DNA from: Acanthococcus lagerstroemiae
Taxonomy: Eukaryota; Arthropoda; Insecta; Hemiptera; Eriococcidae
Assembly (NCBI GenBank): GCA_031841125.1
Contig: CM063113.1
Location: 38,222,197 to 38,286,196 of the forward strand
Reading direction: 5' to 3'
Length of the DNA: 64,000 nucleotides
How positions within the stretch are numbered: position 1 is the stretch's first letter; every line of letters begins with the position of its first letter. Below the pieces are notes generated by a model. That model worked only from the letters and a program-made list of their open reading frames with translations. It made no database searches and was not told the origin of the DNA. This document shows positions 21,991 to 32,837 of this stretch, one piece after another. A program made the position numbers and the translations under genes.

Positions 21991-22145
21991 GTATAAGTAT
22001 TACTTGTTTCTTATTATGTTTTGCATATAACTTGCTTCATATTTTGTATAGGTACCTATAACTTGTTTCTTATATTTCGTACATGACTTGGTTCATATTT
22101 TGTATATAACTTGTTTCAATTTTTTATATAAACTATACAATATAT
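21985..22145 (+). repeat. AT-rich minisatellite (ATAACTTGTTTCATATTTTGT-like units)
   Basis: About five degenerate units of roughly 30 bp contain ACTTG(C/G)TTC followed by ATATTT(T/C)GTA. Confidence 0.75.
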
Positions 22146-22426
22146 TTGATTGAAATTTTGTTTATTTTTTTTTTAAACTTTAGATAAATAAGATCTAGAA
22201 AACTTAAAAATTAAAAAATTTGAACTCATAACCCCGGAAATACAACTAATATTATGATAAATGAAATTTTTCATAAAGTTTTGTCTTTAGAAGCTGTAAA
22301 ACTGACTATATTTGAAAAAGAATATCAAATCTGAAATCGGCACCCTTAAAACCTTCCCTAGACCTACAATTAATGATATAAAACATAAGTTTTGATTTTT
22401 TTATACAGTATAATCACGCGTTATCT

Positions 22427-22738
22427 CAGTGTAGAACGTACTGGGGAGATTTTCCGGGATGGGGGTGGGGTAAAGTGTCAAATCCCAACTGATTCAACTT
22501 AAAATTCTCAATTGTCAAAGCAATAAAAAAAAGCTTTTGACTTGTCGGATTTTTGCAACTTCTCAACTCAAAATTCCAAAGTATCAACGAAGCATAAAAA
22601 AGAACGCTTCTCACTTGCTGGATTTTTCCAACACTCTACCGGAATTTCCCAACTTCGGCTAACTGAAATGGTAACTTTTCCCAACTGCTGATTCCTACAG
22701 GGAGGGAAACTCCCCCTCCCCCTGTCGGTACGTCTTTG
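22427..22738 (+). mobile_element. diverged copy of the CAGGGACGTACCGA MITE family
   Basis: Contains the family blocks CCCAACTGATTCAACTT, CTTTTGACTTGTCGGATTTT, CTTCTCAACTCAAAATTCC, ACTGAAATGGTAA and an end reading TGTCGGTACGTCTTTG. A perfect target duplication was not found and both ends have drifted. Confidence 0.7.
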
Positions 22739-23686
22739 CATGAGGTGAAATCAGGCATCAAGGGTAGATTTAATGTTTTGTGCCACTATAAATACTTCTT
22801 TTTTTTCGCAAGACATGATTAGAAAGTATATTATTTTTCTTTATTCGTTTAGAACTCCAAAAGAGCCTATTTCCAGCATCCAGCGTTCCTAGGCAAAATT
22901 AAGTAAAACTGAATGTATTTCCCACCCCAGAGCTGGAAATGGTAAACAGGTGGGCAGAAAACCGATAAACATTACTGGGTGAAAAAGAGTATATTACGTG
23001 ACAACAGAGGAGAGGAAGCATTTTCACGAATGTTGAGTTTTTCAGCACGAGTCGCAGGAGAGTAGTGATGGGAAAATTTGCTCTTCTGTGAAACCAGGTC
23101 TGTCTCCTCCCGGTTCTTACAAAACCGTGGGTTTTCACTCTGCTACCTGCTCCAAAACTGCTCGGAGCATACTCCAAATGTAAAACAGCAACACCCTATA
23201 ATTTTTTGATCAGTGTTTACTGTTTAGTGGTGTGTAGGAACAAGAGCTGAGTTGGTGCAAATTTGACTTAACAATAACAAAATGGCTGAACCAGTGAACT
23301 GATAAGAAATAGTAGATTACGTATCAGTGTATGAAAGCAAGTGATTTCATTCCACAGTGTCGCCAATTTAGCATAATTATCGGGGGTGTCGTGATCCCCT
23401 TGGTCCAATGAAGATGCCCCCCATAAAGTCTGTTGGTTGATCCCCCCCTAATTTTAAATAGTAGTAAGTTTTTTCTCTGCCTGACACAACGTGGTATTCA
23501 ATTATATTACTTAAACGATGTTAGGTGACGAAGCAACTCTTTCATGTACTACATACGAGTATTCTATTTATTGTATGTCAGAGCATGAATCAGCCAAATA
23601 AGAAAAATAAAAAATGATTGGCCACCAAAACTGAAACAGCAAATTTGGAGTTTTTCTATTTCTTATCATTTAGAATTTTATGACAC
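22739..23686. other. unassigned sequence
   Basis: A minus-strand frame of 92 codons (23177-22899) has no recognised domain. At about 23380-23455 two C/G-rich blocks (GGGGGTGTCGTGATCCCC and TTGATCCCCCCC) may be the ends of a small decayed element. Confidence 0.35.
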
Positions 23687-23846
23687 TTGGGGTTTGTTTA
23701 TTTCACAAGATTAAGAGAAATTGGTGGATCTGATGAATCAGACTCTCAAGATAACGAAAGGAACGATGAAGAAGGCAAAAATGATCGCAGACCATTAGCA
23801 GACAGAATGTGCTCTTTCGATAAACCACTGCGTTTACTGATGCAAC

Positions 23847-24086
23847 CAAGGCCGGATCTAAGATTTTGTGACCCTGGGGCCCAGGAAGATGTGGATGCCC
23901 CAAAGTGTCAAAAAACCTCCCCCCCCCCAAAAAAAAAAACAACAAAAAAACACTGGAGTACAAATTTACGAGTAAAAATAATTCGAAGTACACATAAAGT
24001 AGGAACAACATAATATTATATTTGTAATAACGACACTTTCGCCCGGGGCTCTGGGCCCCGTGGGCCCCGCCCTAATTCTGGCCCTG
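23847..24086. mobile_element. hAT-type MITE, 240 bp, nested in a hAT transposase relic
   Basis: Starts CAAGGCCGGATCTAAG and ends CCTAATTCTGGCCCTG, imperfect inverted ends followed inwardly by GGGGCCC-rich blocks. Perfect octamers GATGCAAC (23839-23846 and 24087-24094) flank it. The right side resumes an open frame of a hAT transposase, so this MITE jumped into an older hAT element. Confidence 0.92.
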
Positions 24087-24090
24087 GATG

Positions 24091-24350
24091 CAACTATCGC
24101 AGTACGATCAACTTTTTGTGCTGTATAAAATATTGATCACATTACCTGTGACAAATTGCTCTGCAGAAAGGGCTTTCAGTAAGCCAAAAATAGTAAAAAT
24201 AAATAAATAAAAAAAAAAAAAAAAAAAAATTAGAAGCAGCATGTTGGATGACTGAACATGGGCCATAATGATCCCAGCTGCAGAAAGTGATATTTTGGAG
24301 AGTGTGTCAACTGAAGAGATAATTGAAAAGTGTGCTGAAACGAGCAAGGT
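24091..24350 (+). pseudogene. hAT transposase remnant, C-terminal dimerisation region
   Basis: Right of the MITE the frame gives QLFVLYKILITLPVTNCSAE and continues RAFSKPKIV. This is the signature of the hAT C-terminal dimerisation domain (LPVT-SAERSFS-LK). An A-rich insertion (about 24194-24229) breaks the frame. A shifted frame then continues with LDD/N-GL-like text and ESDILESVSTEEIIEK, matching the family's tail after the dimerisation core. The relic resembles the ZMYM/KIAA-type hAT transposases of insects. The part left of the MITE (from about 23700) may belong to it but is not recognisable. Stops and frameshifts show it is dead. It may represent the class of enzyme that moved the hAT MITEs of this window. 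Confidence 0.75.
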
Positions 24351-25220
24351 TTATTCATCCATCATGTTACTTAAGAAACGATATTATACTTATATTATTT
24401 TGTTTAAGTATGTTTCATAAAAATAGTCATTACGTATCTGTACTTTTTCTGTGATATGAATAATAAAAATGTTCCTACTACGAACATTCCCTATAAGCAG
24501 GAAAAAAGCCCCCTCCCCCTCTAAAACGAATACGAAGAATCTTCTTCACCCAAATGGCCTCGTGACACCCCTGTTATGCAAGTTTAGCATAATTCGACGT
24601 CCATTTAGCACCATGGTTTTCAGATCTAGCATCAGCATGATTGCTAGCATAATATACTAATTTTCCAAAATTTAGCATTTAAAAAAAATAATCCGTAGTC
24701 AGCGCTCCGTACCACAAACGGTTGAACTTCAAACCATTAATTACTTGGCATAATCTATACTCGTAGTCTACATAATGACCCTGTTCACCATCCATGCCTA
24801 GGAAAACACTAGAAGTCATTGTTATTAAGGTCTTCTTTTCGGAGCTAGCAGATATAGATACCGTTTGAGGAATATTAACGCGCACGAATTGCCGAATTCT
24901 ATGAAAAATCACCTTGAAGTGTGTTCAAAATATATAAAACTAAGGTCCTTTTTGATTTAAAAAAAATTAATGCCTACATATTTTCAAGGATAGTCTGTAG
25001 TTATTTTAGTGCTGAGAAAATGAACCTTAAAGATGGCAGAAACCGTTGTAGCTGGGTCTTTTTCTTGGACTACAGAGCTCATGGGCATGGTTTGGTAGCC
25101 AAAAGAAAAATTTAACATAACTTTTTGGTATAATTTTTTCACATTTTGGCATAATTTAGCCCAACATCTGTAGTATCTAGTTAATAATGCTACCATTATT
25201 TTCTGCTGATGTTTTAGAAC
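24351..25220. repeat. AT-rich sequence with TTTAGCAT words; possible decayed hAT-like element
   Basis: TTTAGCA/TAGCATAA-type words occur about eight times between 24575 and 24690 and again as GGCATAATTTAGC near 25145-25160. GTGACACCCCTG at 24561-24572 looks like the outer end of a hAT element (CAGGGGTGTCAC on the minus strand). Boundaries are unresolved. Confidence 0.35.
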
Positions 25221-25224
25221 AAAA

Positions 25225-26070
25225 ATATTGATTAGTTTGAGGTGAAATATAGGATACTTTGCCACCTCCTTCGGATAACTTTGACGCCGCCAATTTGAAT
25301 ACAGCTATCAACAGAAGTCATCGTTTTTCAGATTGGAATAGAGACAGTTTATACCTATTTCTCTTAGAACCAGCATGAGATCCAGTTAGCAGCTCACCAG
25401 GAAAATTGGATACGGAGAAAGAAATAGCATCGACTATAATGAGCTGGGACATACCGAAGAGTTTTTCCAGGGGGGGGGGGCAAAAATTGTGAAAGTCCCA
25501 ACTGACTCAATTCGACATTCCCACGTATCAAAGCAACAAAGCAAAAAATAATTAGATTGACTTATTGAATTTTTTCAAATGATGACTCAACTCAAAATTC
25601 CCAAATATCAAAGCAAAAAAAAACCTTTTGACTTGTTGAATTTTTTCAACTTCTCAACTCACTTTCCAAGTTTCAAAGTAAGCAAAAAAAAAAAGAAGTT
25701 TTGCTTTGTCGGATTTTTCCAATTCCGCCTGACTGAAATGGTAAATTTTTCCAACTGCTGAGTGAAAAATTCCGAAATTCCTACAAGGGTTGGGGAAGTT
25801 GCCTCCCCCCATCGGTACATCCCTGATAATGAGTTTGCGAAGCTCAGATCAGTTCAGGGTGAAATATATAGGATACTTTGCCTCCCCACCCGGACAAATT
25901 TGATGCCGTCAATTTGAATACAGCTATTAACAGTAGTTCACTTTTTTCGTATTGAAATTGAAGCAAGTCATCCCTGTCTGTTTTAAAACCAGCGTAAGAT
26001 CCAGCTTGCAGCTCACTGAAAAAATTGAATGCGGAGAAAGAAATATATAATGAGTTTGCAAAGCTCAAAT
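25225..26070 (+). repeat. tandem duplication of a roughly 215-bp segment, first copy hit by a MITE
   Basis: Copy 1 (about 25238-25443) and copy 2 (about 25858-26060) share GTGAAATATA-GGATACTTTGCC, GCCG(C/T)CAATTTGAATACAGC and GATCCAG(T/C)T-GCAGCTCAC, and end in GGAGAAAGAAAT...ATAATGAGTTTGC. A 382-bp MITE is inserted at the end of copy 1. Confidence 0.8.
25444..25825 (+). mobile_element. hAT-type MITE of the CAGGGACGTACCGA family, 382 bp
   Basis: Starts CTGGGACATACCGAAG and ends CCATCGGTACATCCCTG. A G-homopolymer sits near the left end and a C-run near the right. Perfect octamers ATAATGAG (25436-25443, 25826-25833) flank it. The interior holds direct repeats of an AACTC-AAATTCCCA-ATCAAAG...TTTTGACTTGTTGAATTTTTTCAA module, about three times. 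Other copies lie at 16311-16495, 22427-22738 and 37907-38198. Confidence 0.92.
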
Positions 26071-28699
26071 GCGAAACAAGGATGGATCAAATTCTTTGTA
26101 AACTGTGAAGCACGAAATTCAAATCTGAATCCATTCAGTTTCAGTTCGCGAATGACATAAGAGGCAGAACTTTCACACTAACAAATAGGTCGTCGGCTTA
26201 ATTATAAAACCTTCTAAGTGCCAATTTTGGCAAAATAACTTTTTTGTTGATTGAGATAGAAGTGACTCCGCTCCCTGATAATAGCCAAAACATTCTAAAA
26301 CGACTTAAAAATTTTTCAAGAAGGAATTGACGAGGTGTTTATTCAAGAAACTTTTACATGTTTCGCGGATTCGTACTTAGATTATTCGGCATTTGTATGC
26401 GATGAAAATGTAAACGTGATAAATTGGTTTTACTTTTTTAATGTTAAAGATGTTAACGATATCAACCGATATGCAACCACTCCAGTCAAAACAAAATTAG
26501 TAATTATAAAAATCAGGTTGGGCAGGTCCAAAAAAAAACAGCAGGTTTCAACCCAAAATCTACTGGGCTCCAAAATCTCTCTATATGCTAAAAAATTTGA
26601 TTCATAAGAAATGAAAATAAATATCAGAATTCGAAAACTAGTAAGCTGTCGCGAAAGACTTGCGAATCATTTGAAATAAAAAATTTTAAAGTAAGAATGT
26701 CCATGCTATTCTAGAGTTTAAATAACAGGGGGCTTTGTATCAATTTCCTTTATCGTTGACCGATGTTATGTTTCTACGTTTCCATAAATTAATTTGATAG
26801 AAACGTTCACGCATTCGACTAGTGGATTATGATTTTCCTCAATGATTTTTATTTGTATATGCACAATTTAAAAATGTAGTAAAACTACGAATTACAGATG
26901 AGTTTTTCTCTGAAAGGGAAGTGGGACGTGAGTCGAAGAATCTTTTCCCTACCTCATTTGAGTACGCCCCCGCAGAAAAGTCAAATGAGATGCAGTATGG
27001 CTTCCTCAACTGGAATGGTTGTATTCTGTAAGAACTGCATGTCACCCGAGAAGCTATAAAGCTAGACATTTTCTAAATGGAAGTTTTTTATTTATTTATT
27101 TAAAAATAAACTGTTCTTGATCTGATGAGGGAAGGATGGCGATTGACACAAACTCAACTGCCTATTTTTTTATTTTTTTATTTTTTTTTTTTTAAGAATA
27201 AATCTCGGTATAATTTGATTAATTCAATTCAAAAATTTCGATTCTAGGTCATACTTTCTATTTTCTTCCAAATTAATTTAAAATCTGGAAGTAAAGTCTG
27301 TGCCTACTTATACTGAATCGCTATAGCTATAGCAATACATTTTTTTTTTTTGGTTTGTTTGGGGATACGGACCTGTAGCGGGTTTAGCCCAACCTCTAGC
27401 TAAGCTCTGCGCTCAACCATTTTTTTTTTTTTTCAGTAGGTATGAAGCCATTTGTACCTATAATGCATAGGTATCCTAAACATACAAAAGTCTTAGATAC
27501 CAGCTCAACCGAACGAGCAGTCCTACGAGAAGAAACCAAAAATCTCTCCACACACTTACAAAATAATTAAAAATCGATTTTTTTCTAAACACTCGATCTT
27601 CGATGCTTCCCTAGTCAATACAGTTCGGAAACATCGAATCCTAATAATTATGATCTTGAATCCATCGATCAGTTTGTGCTCAAAATAACCGAAAAAATAA
27701 CCTTAAAGAGTACTAACCTGATTCAAATTTTATCTCTGTACAGATCAACATTCACAGCAATTATTCAGTTCAGTGTTTCTGAAACATACATCAAAATTTG
27801 GAGAAACGCGCCACCATACACTGCTTTGAAATTTTTAATACATCACTTTGAGAATCTAAAGGTAACTAAGGTTATTTTTTACCCTCGCGGTGTAGTCGCG
27901 ATCGTGATCTCGAAAAACGAGTTCTACACGCGATCTACCTGTTTTTGGTTCTCAAACCCGCGAATGTAATCCGCGGACTTTCAAAAGTGAGGGGTAGAAT
28001 GAAGAGGATCTCCGATGCTTTCCCAGACGAAACTAGTTCTTAATGAGGAATTTACTCGTAATTACGTTTAGTTTGTCGAGTTGGACTGGGAAAGATGAAT
28101 AATTTTGTGGAAGCAGTGTGATCCAGATTTTGTAGTACAGTTCTATGGATGTTGATGGCCATTCATAAATATATCAGCCAGAAATAATTTTGGACAATCA
28201 CGCCAAAAGGCTTCTCACTATTCACACCAGATTTTGGGTCTTACCATCTCACTGACATTCTTGTCTTCTTTGTCCACCCTCTGCCTCTTTGACTTTTATT
28301 AGTCCACCTATCTTGGCTGTCTGGCTGTTTGTCTTATCTCGGGTTATACTATTTTCTCCTGATCCATGTTCATGTGATATAGTGGCAGTGATACAGTTTT
28401 TGGCTCTCGACTTTTTTCTTTCTTTCATCCTGCCTGCTGTTTGTCTGTTGGTTGACTGTCTCACTGTTCAACCAGATCTTGAGATTATAGAGTTATCTCG
28501 GTAATCTTTCATATTTCAGAAGGCTGCCTACCCGGCGTTTTTTCTCCGATAAAAAGGAGATTTTCATGTTCTAATACATCCTCTCTGGACAGATGCGGCT
28601 GTCCGGATGAGGGAGTGAGGGCACTAGTTCCTCCAGAAAGAAGTATTGAAATAATTAGAAATGTTCTGCAAATGGCAAGATCTTACAGTGTTTCAAATG
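26071..28699. other. unassigned, mostly AT-rich sequence
   Basis: Contains poly-T runs (27166-27194, 27337-27352, 27420-27434) and several open frames of 60-97 codons without recognised domains. The one at 26335-26607 (90 codons) and the one at 27676-27969 (97 codons) are the longest. 28260-28470 has a degenerate CTG/TCTG texture. No repeat shared with the rest was found. Host introns or old repeats are both possible. Confidence 0.35.
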
Positions 28700-29090
28700 A
28701 GGCTGCTGGAGTCTTGTAAAGAGTTTCGAAAAATCCGAAAAGGGGTGAAAGAATCGCGAAAATTGTGAGTTTTTAAAAGTCGTAGCGAGTTTCAAATAAG
28801 GCCAGAAGAACTTTATAGAGTCTTCAGGAAATTTTCCAGGATCTTAAATGAGTTTTGAAATCTTTTAAAGGATGTATCTACTTTTTTAAAACAATTGTGG
28901 ATAAATCTTTATTAATCTTGATCCAGTCTTAAAGAGAGGTACAAAGAGTCTTAGACGAATCTTGAACAGTCAGTGAGTTGTAGAAAAGAACCTCAATAGT
29001 ATCAAACAAGTTTTGGAGTGTCTTAAATGAACACTGAAGAATCTTAGTGTCAAGAGAGTCTTCTTGAAGATTTTGTATTTAACTACAAAT
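28700..29090 (+). repeat. AGTCTTGAA-type degenerate repeat
   Basis: Dense words such as GAGTCTT, GTTTTGAA and AATCTTGA at roughly ten-base spacing, with AAGAGAGTCTTCTTGAAG near the end. Same family as 40745-41560 and the satellite at 55870-57945. Confidence 0.6.
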
Positions 29091-29499
29091 TTTAAATGTT
29101 TGTAAAATTAAAATTTTTGCATTATGTAATTTTTTTAAATTCAATTTTGAAATTTTATCCGAATTTTCAATTTGTGTATATTTCAACCTATGTTGGAAAT
29201 AGAGCGTCTCTGCTGAATTCAATCAACGGATTCGCATTCAACGGCCAAAATTGAGTGAGAAGTAAAGAACTCCAAATTTCTGACTTTTGAAAATTTCTTC
29301 ACACTGTACAGGATGTCCGGTGAATCGTCCCCTTTTGAGTATCTTCGGAACAAAGTGTCGGATTAAAATGAGCAGTAACCGAAGTTCTTCGTTAGGAAAT
29401 TCCCGCAATTGTTGTGAAACAAAACGTTCCCTCTAATGAGGGGGCTTCGGTGGGCCCCCTAACTTTGGAATCATAAATGGAAACAAATCGAATAGATCT

Positions 29500-30380
29500 A
29501 AATGGGGATATTTTGGGTCGCTGATTACGAATATTCTATTAAATTTTCGATTTGACTCGAATTTTGACCTCAAATTTGACTTTTTCTTCTTCGTTGATTT
29601 TGCAGAAAAAATTAAGTAAAGTATCTAAATAGATGCATTCTGGATCGCTAATTTCGGAAATTCAGTTGGATTTTTGATCCAAACTCGACTGGGGCCCGAA
29701 ATTCTACTTTTTCTCTTTCTGAAGGGCTAAGTTGATTTTGCTGAAAAAATTGAACTAAATATCGGAATAGGGGTTCTTTGAAACGCTGATTTCGGAAATG
29801 TAATCAGAATTTCGATCCAACCCCGCTCGGACCTCAAATTCGAGTTTTTTTCATTCTCAGAGGCCAAGCTGATTTTACTGACGAAATTTTAAAGAATGTA
29901 TCAGAATAGGGGTATGGGTCACTGATTAAGAATATCGCATCAGATTTTGATCTGACCCCGGCTGGAGCCCCAAATTTACTTTTTCTCCTTCTGAAGGAAT
30001 ACGTTGATTTTGCTGAATAAATTAAACAATGAGTCAAAACAGAGGCATTTTGAGTCACTAATTTCGGAAAATCAGTCAAATCTTCGATCCGACCCCGACT
30101 CAGCTCTCAAATTTGACTTTTTTTCATTCAGAGGGGTCAATTTGATTTTGCTGACGAAATTAAACAAGGTTTTGGAATAGAGGGTCTCTTCAAACGCCAG
30201 GGGTGTCTCAGGCATGAAAATATGCAAAATCAGAAAATAGTATAACTTTTGCTCAAAGTAGCATAAAAGCATGAAAATGGCATGATTTTTTTCAATATTT
30301 CTTATTTCTTTGTAAAATCATGAATTTTCAACATTTTAACTCTAAAATACTTTCAATACAAGTTTTTTTTTTTTTTTTAA

Positions 30381-30419
<39 letters not shown>

Positions 30420-30780
30420 AGTATCTCATCGGCATGAAACTGCCAAAAAAATGCATGAAATTTCCTATAAAACAAGTGTGTATAAAGGGGAGGGTACTTT
30501 TTAGAGAAAATTTGAAGCATGAATTTTCATTTTCTGAAACTGGTAGACACCATGAACGCTGATTCCGGAAATTCATTCAGATTTTTGATCCGAACACGAA
30601 TCAGGCCCTAAATTCGACTTTCCTTAGCCCCTCTAATGGACCTTGTTGAATCTGCCGAGAAGATTGAACGAAGTATCAGAATAGAAGTTTTGTGAGTCGC
30701 TGATTTCGAACATTCAATCAGATTTTCAAACCGCTCCTGATTGGGGCGCCAAATTCGATTTTCCTCCCCTTCCAAGGGAT
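29500..30780 (+). repeat. roughly 135-bp tandem array forming the left arm of fold-back element 1
   Basis: About seven degenerate units. Each contains GGTCGCTGATTTCGGAAATTC, a GATCCGACCCCGACT-like block, CAAATTCGACTTTTTCTC and GTTGATTTTGCTGAA-AAATT. The array is split by a MITE at 30198-30551. Confidence 0.85.
30198..30551. mobile_element. hAT-like MITE with GCATGAA words inside fold-back element 1
   Basis: Begins CAGGGGTGTCTCAGG and ends near GTAGACACC, imperfect inverted ends. It splits one unit of the 135-bp array after TCAAACGC. The matching right octamer ATGAACGC agrees at only 5 of 8 positions. At least six GCATGAA/CATGAAT words lie inside. A (TTA)n microsatellite occupies about 30379-30418. 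Confidence 0.65.
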
Positions 30781-32439
30781 CCTAACGTTGCCAAATTAGA
30801 AAATGGACTTGTTCTTCCCCTCGAGGAAACGAAGAAATAAAAACTTTGTCGAGAAAAACCGTGTTCATTCCCTTAGAAAAGGAGACGAAAATTGTCTTTT
30901 CTCTTTCGTGAGTAAGATCTTCGCTCTTCCTTAAAAGGAACAAAGTTATTGGAGGTATTTCTCCTCTTCCCTCGAGAAAAGGAACGAATTTCTTATTTTT
31001 CTGTTTTTTCTCCTTTCTCAGAGAAGGAGATGAAGTTCTGTTTATTGCCTCGGTGTTGAAACTTCGTCAAACTCATCAAAACTCTGTTTCTGGTAAAAAG
31101 AAGAAAACTCTTTATATATTTTAAGACTATAAAACTCATGATTCAAAACTGGGAAGATTTGTAAACATTTCTTGAGAATCGTTGAAAAATCTACTCGGAC
31201 TTTGTTTTTGCAGAAAAAGTAGTTGAAAATTTGAAGACTGTAAGACTTGCAGCCATTTTTGAGCTTGAGGGAACTTTTGAACTTTGTAGGACTTATAAAA
31301 ATTCTATCGAAATTTTATTCAATTCTCGTTAAGACGCTTTAAAAATTTACTAAAAATTATTCTAGACTGTAAGACTTGTAACAATTCCACTCAGATTTAA
31401 TGAAAACTTTCTCCACTTTTTCTTTGAAGATAAGAACCACAGGTCTTTTAATTGCGGAAAAAAATTTCCTATCTTACTCCGGAAAAATGAAAGCATTTCT
31501 TCTCATTCGGAAAAGCGGGGCGACGATTTTTTCGATGTAAGAAATTAATTTGGATGTCCTACATTCTTCAAATTTTTAATGATTCTTCAGTGATTCTTTG
31601 AGCAAATTTGAATGAACCGCTTCGAAGTCTCAGTGGAATTTTTACAAATCCCAAGTCCGGAGTCTTAATGAATTTTGAACCACAACTTGATGGTATGTTC
31701 AAAAGTCATAAAATATTGATAGATTTTTCTTTTTCTTTGAAAAAGGGAATGATGAGGTTCTTCTGAATCTTCAATTCTCTTTAAACAGAACAAAATTATT
31801 ATTTCAGAAAGGAAAGGAACTTTTCCTCCTTCCTCCAAGAAAGGAGCAAATTTCTCATTTTTCAGTTTTTTCTTCATATTTAGGGAAGGAAATGAACTAT
31901 TTTGTCCACTTTCCTCAAAAACCGGAAATAGTTTCTCATTTCTCGGAACAGACTTATTCACTAAAGAGAAGGGATAGTTTTCTTTTCTTTTTCAAGAGAG
32001 TAAATTTTTTTTTTTTAATTTTTCAGCAAAATCAACTTGATTCCTCAGAACACGAAAGAGTTGAATTTAGGACGCAAATCGTGATCGGATCAGCAGTCTG
32101 ATGCGATATTCGTAATCAACGACTCACAATATCTTTTTATTCTGATACTCTGTTTTATCTTTTCAGAAAAATGAATTTGGTCCTTCACTTGGAAAAAAGT
32201 CAAATTTGAAGCCCAAATCGAGATCGGATTGAAGTATTTCTATTTTGATAGATTGTTAATGGGTTTCCATTTAAGATTCAAAGTCAGGAGCACTTCCTAA
32301 CCAGCCTCATTGGAAAAGGACTTTTTTCTCGACAAAAGATGATTACTTACCAAAAGAACAGCCTTTTTTGCTGAGCGTTAATCGGACACTTATTTCCGAA
32401 GATGTTTAACAGGGATAAATTCACTGGACATCCTGTACA

Positions 32440-32574
32440 TGGAAATGAAAATTCTGAATGTTGAACAGTAAGCTTGATCAGGTCTCGATGAGCCATAATG
32501 AGGTCTGGAAAAGTCATCGAGTACAAAAGAGTTTTAAATAGTTTCAGTGACTTTTGAATAAGTATGAAAAAAAA
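32440..32574 (+). repeat. AGTCTT-type flank left of the copia element
   Basis: Degenerate AAGTC/GTTTTAAATAG words that resume on the right of the copia insertion at 37620. Confidence 0.5.
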
Positions 32575-32656
32575 TGTTAGGACATGCATAATGTACCGTT
32601 ATATACTCGTAGCTGTGATATGATAGAAAATAAAGTCAGTTGTTAATCAGTTATCA
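32575..32656 (+). repeat. copia 5' LTR, 82 bp
   Basis: TG...CA ends, a TATA-like TTATATAC near 32599-32606 and AATAAA at 32629-32634. Identical base for base to 37533-37614. Very short for a copia LTR. Confidence 0.95.
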
Positions 32657-32666
32657 TGGTAGCAGA
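32657..32666 (+). promoter_or_regulatory. primer-binding site, initiator tRNA-Met type
   Basis: TGGTAGCAGA directly follows the 5' LTR. It is complementary to the expected 3' end of insect initiator tRNA-Met (known from the family). Confidence 0.75.
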
Positions 32667-32837
32667 CGTGTGATGCTCGGAGCTGTTGCGAGCTTCTTCT
32701 TGCTCGCAATGTTTGTGGCGAGTCGATTCGTGTTCATGTTCAAGACATTTTATGGTGACTAGCTTCTCTCTCGCAGTGTTTTTTTCTCGAACTGTCTTGA
32801 GTTCTTGGTTTGAGTCGTGCTTGATTCTGTGGTCACG

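Larger units (their letters stand above)
29305..32439. mobile_element. 3.1-kb fold-back element 1
   Basis: The outer ends TGTACAGGATGTCCGGTGAAT and ATTCACTGGACATCCTGTACA are near-perfect inverted repeats. Pairing continues inward: GTATCTTCGGAA against TTCCGAAGATG, AGTGTCGGATTAA against TTAATCGGACACT, TTAGGAA against TTCCTAA. Both arms then carry the same tandem unit in opposite orientation, seen at 29500-30190 and 30560-30780 on the left and at 32000-32250 on the right. A shared AAAGGA-rich block follows (30800-31040 against 31730-31990), with an AGTCTT-like centre. No coding capacity. TA dinucleotides next to CAGGATGTCC suggest a TA target but this is not certain. Confidence 0.8.

Noticed and set aside
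30328..30576. Minus-strand frame with poly-asparagine
   Set aside because: The asparagines come from the (TTA)n microsatellite at 30379-30418.
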